A stretch of 64,000 bases of DNA, taken from positions 9,121,501-9,185,500 of the forward strand of contig CM042042.1 of assembly GCA_023525975.1 (NCBI GenBank), read 5' to 3'. The stretch is from Smallanthus sonchifolius (taxonomy: Eukaryota; Streptophyta; Magnoliopsida; Asterales; Asteraceae). A model generated the notes under the pieces. The model made no database searches, was not told the DNA's origin, and worked only from the letters and a program-made list of their open reading frames with translations. Position numbers and translations under genes: made by a program. Positions 63,560 to 64,000 of the stretch are shown piece after piece. The number at the start of each line of letters is the position of its first letter. Position 1 is the first letter of the stretch.

Positions 63560-63900
63560 CCTCATCCGCTACATGGTGTGGCGATGGAGGACGCGCCGCC
63601 GCACGTCGAGCCTATCCACGACCATCCGCCACAGCATCCCCGACACGTACGTCGGTCTGTTAGGCTGGAGAGGCTACCCAGGCATTGCTTGATGGCCTTG
63701 TTGCCGACTCACGGCGACAGGGTCGTCAACTCGATCGCATGGAGGACCTGATGATGTGGGCGGTTCACGAGCCGCCGGCATCGAGCCACGCCCACTACCA
63801 CCGCCACGTCATTATCCGGACGACCCCGTTCAGAATGAGGGCGGGGCGGGTCAGGATGAGGGCGGAGCCGGTCAGGGTGACGGCGGAGCCAGTTAGGTTT
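63560..63900 (+). pseudogene. Athila ORF1-like protein, C-terminal part, beyond element 3
   Basis: It resumes in frame after the second CTATG. The first part is rich in Pro and His (about 63560-63660). The reading frame then ends at 63751, but a coiled-coil-like continuation (DGLVADSRRQGRQLDRMEDL, from about 63691) is in another frame, so a one-base change near 63670 is likely. A GC-rich tail with GAGGGCGG repeats follows to about 63890. The combined protein would be close to 430 residues. Confidence 0.6.
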
Positions 63901-64000
63901 AGTTATTTTATTTGTATTTTGTTTCTTTCGTTGTTATGTATGTAAAACATTTTGATATATATATATTTAATTTTTTGATGTAATGTATATAATGTTTAGT
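63901..64000. other. No gene seen
   Basis: AT-rich tail after the Athila ORF1-like sequence, with TATATATATA near 63955. Confidence 0.5.

Overview
The window reads as nuclear DNA of a flowering plant, most likely a eudicot and plausibly Asteraceae. It is AT-rich, gene-poor and filled with nested LTR retrotransposons. It also holds TIR-domain resistance-gene remnants (a class missing from grasses) and FAR1/MULE-type sequences. The family placement is inference; nothing here is bacterial (no operons, no ribosome binding sites). I see no gene that is clearly intact and belongs to the host.

Layout. 1-10720: a Ty3 (Tekay/Del-like chromovirus) element on the minus strand, its 3' LTR cut by the window edge, inserted in a decayed Copia element (10721-13056). 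13057-16238: small TIR elements and LTR debris. 16239-21853: three minus-strand TIR-domain (TNL-type) gene copies. The first is split by a 287-bp solo LTR, the second by two hAT-like insertions, the third is a stub next to a TTA-flanked MITE. 21860-28284: a second, much older minus-strand Copia carrying a CACTA remnant and an LTR-like insertion. 28295-38215: a small Mutator-type MITE (10-bp target duplication) that received a complete 9.6-kb Ty3 element (28391-37975). 38226-47783: MITEs, tRNA-like sequences, a frameshifted coiled-coil gene and a long-TIR element with a nested hAT MITE. 47784-52000: a decayed MULE transposase fused to an OTU protease domain, with arrays of 15-bp-arm hairpins on both sides. 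52136-63900: a GC-rich Athila-ORF1-like coding region split by a very young, apparently intact Ty3 element (53107-63554).

How the parts relate. The three Ty3 elements share gag-protease-RT-RNaseH-integrase-chromodomain order and a PBS matching initiator tRNA-Met. The first and third are one family. Both carry an additional 267-codon reading frame between the 5' LTR and gag, and both have a gap in gag that behaves as a phase-1 GT-AG intron. All three LTRs share an arrangement I do not recognise as described: an array of TCGAAACTA/TAGTTTCGA dyads, then a GGTGAGTT sequence, then a variable region rich in hairpins, then the exact reverse complement AACTCACC close to an acceptor-like CAG. In several arrays the two arms change together, which points to selection on pairing. 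This dyad architecture, the extra pre-gag ORF and the hairpin-flanked MULE-OTU locus are the strongest leads.
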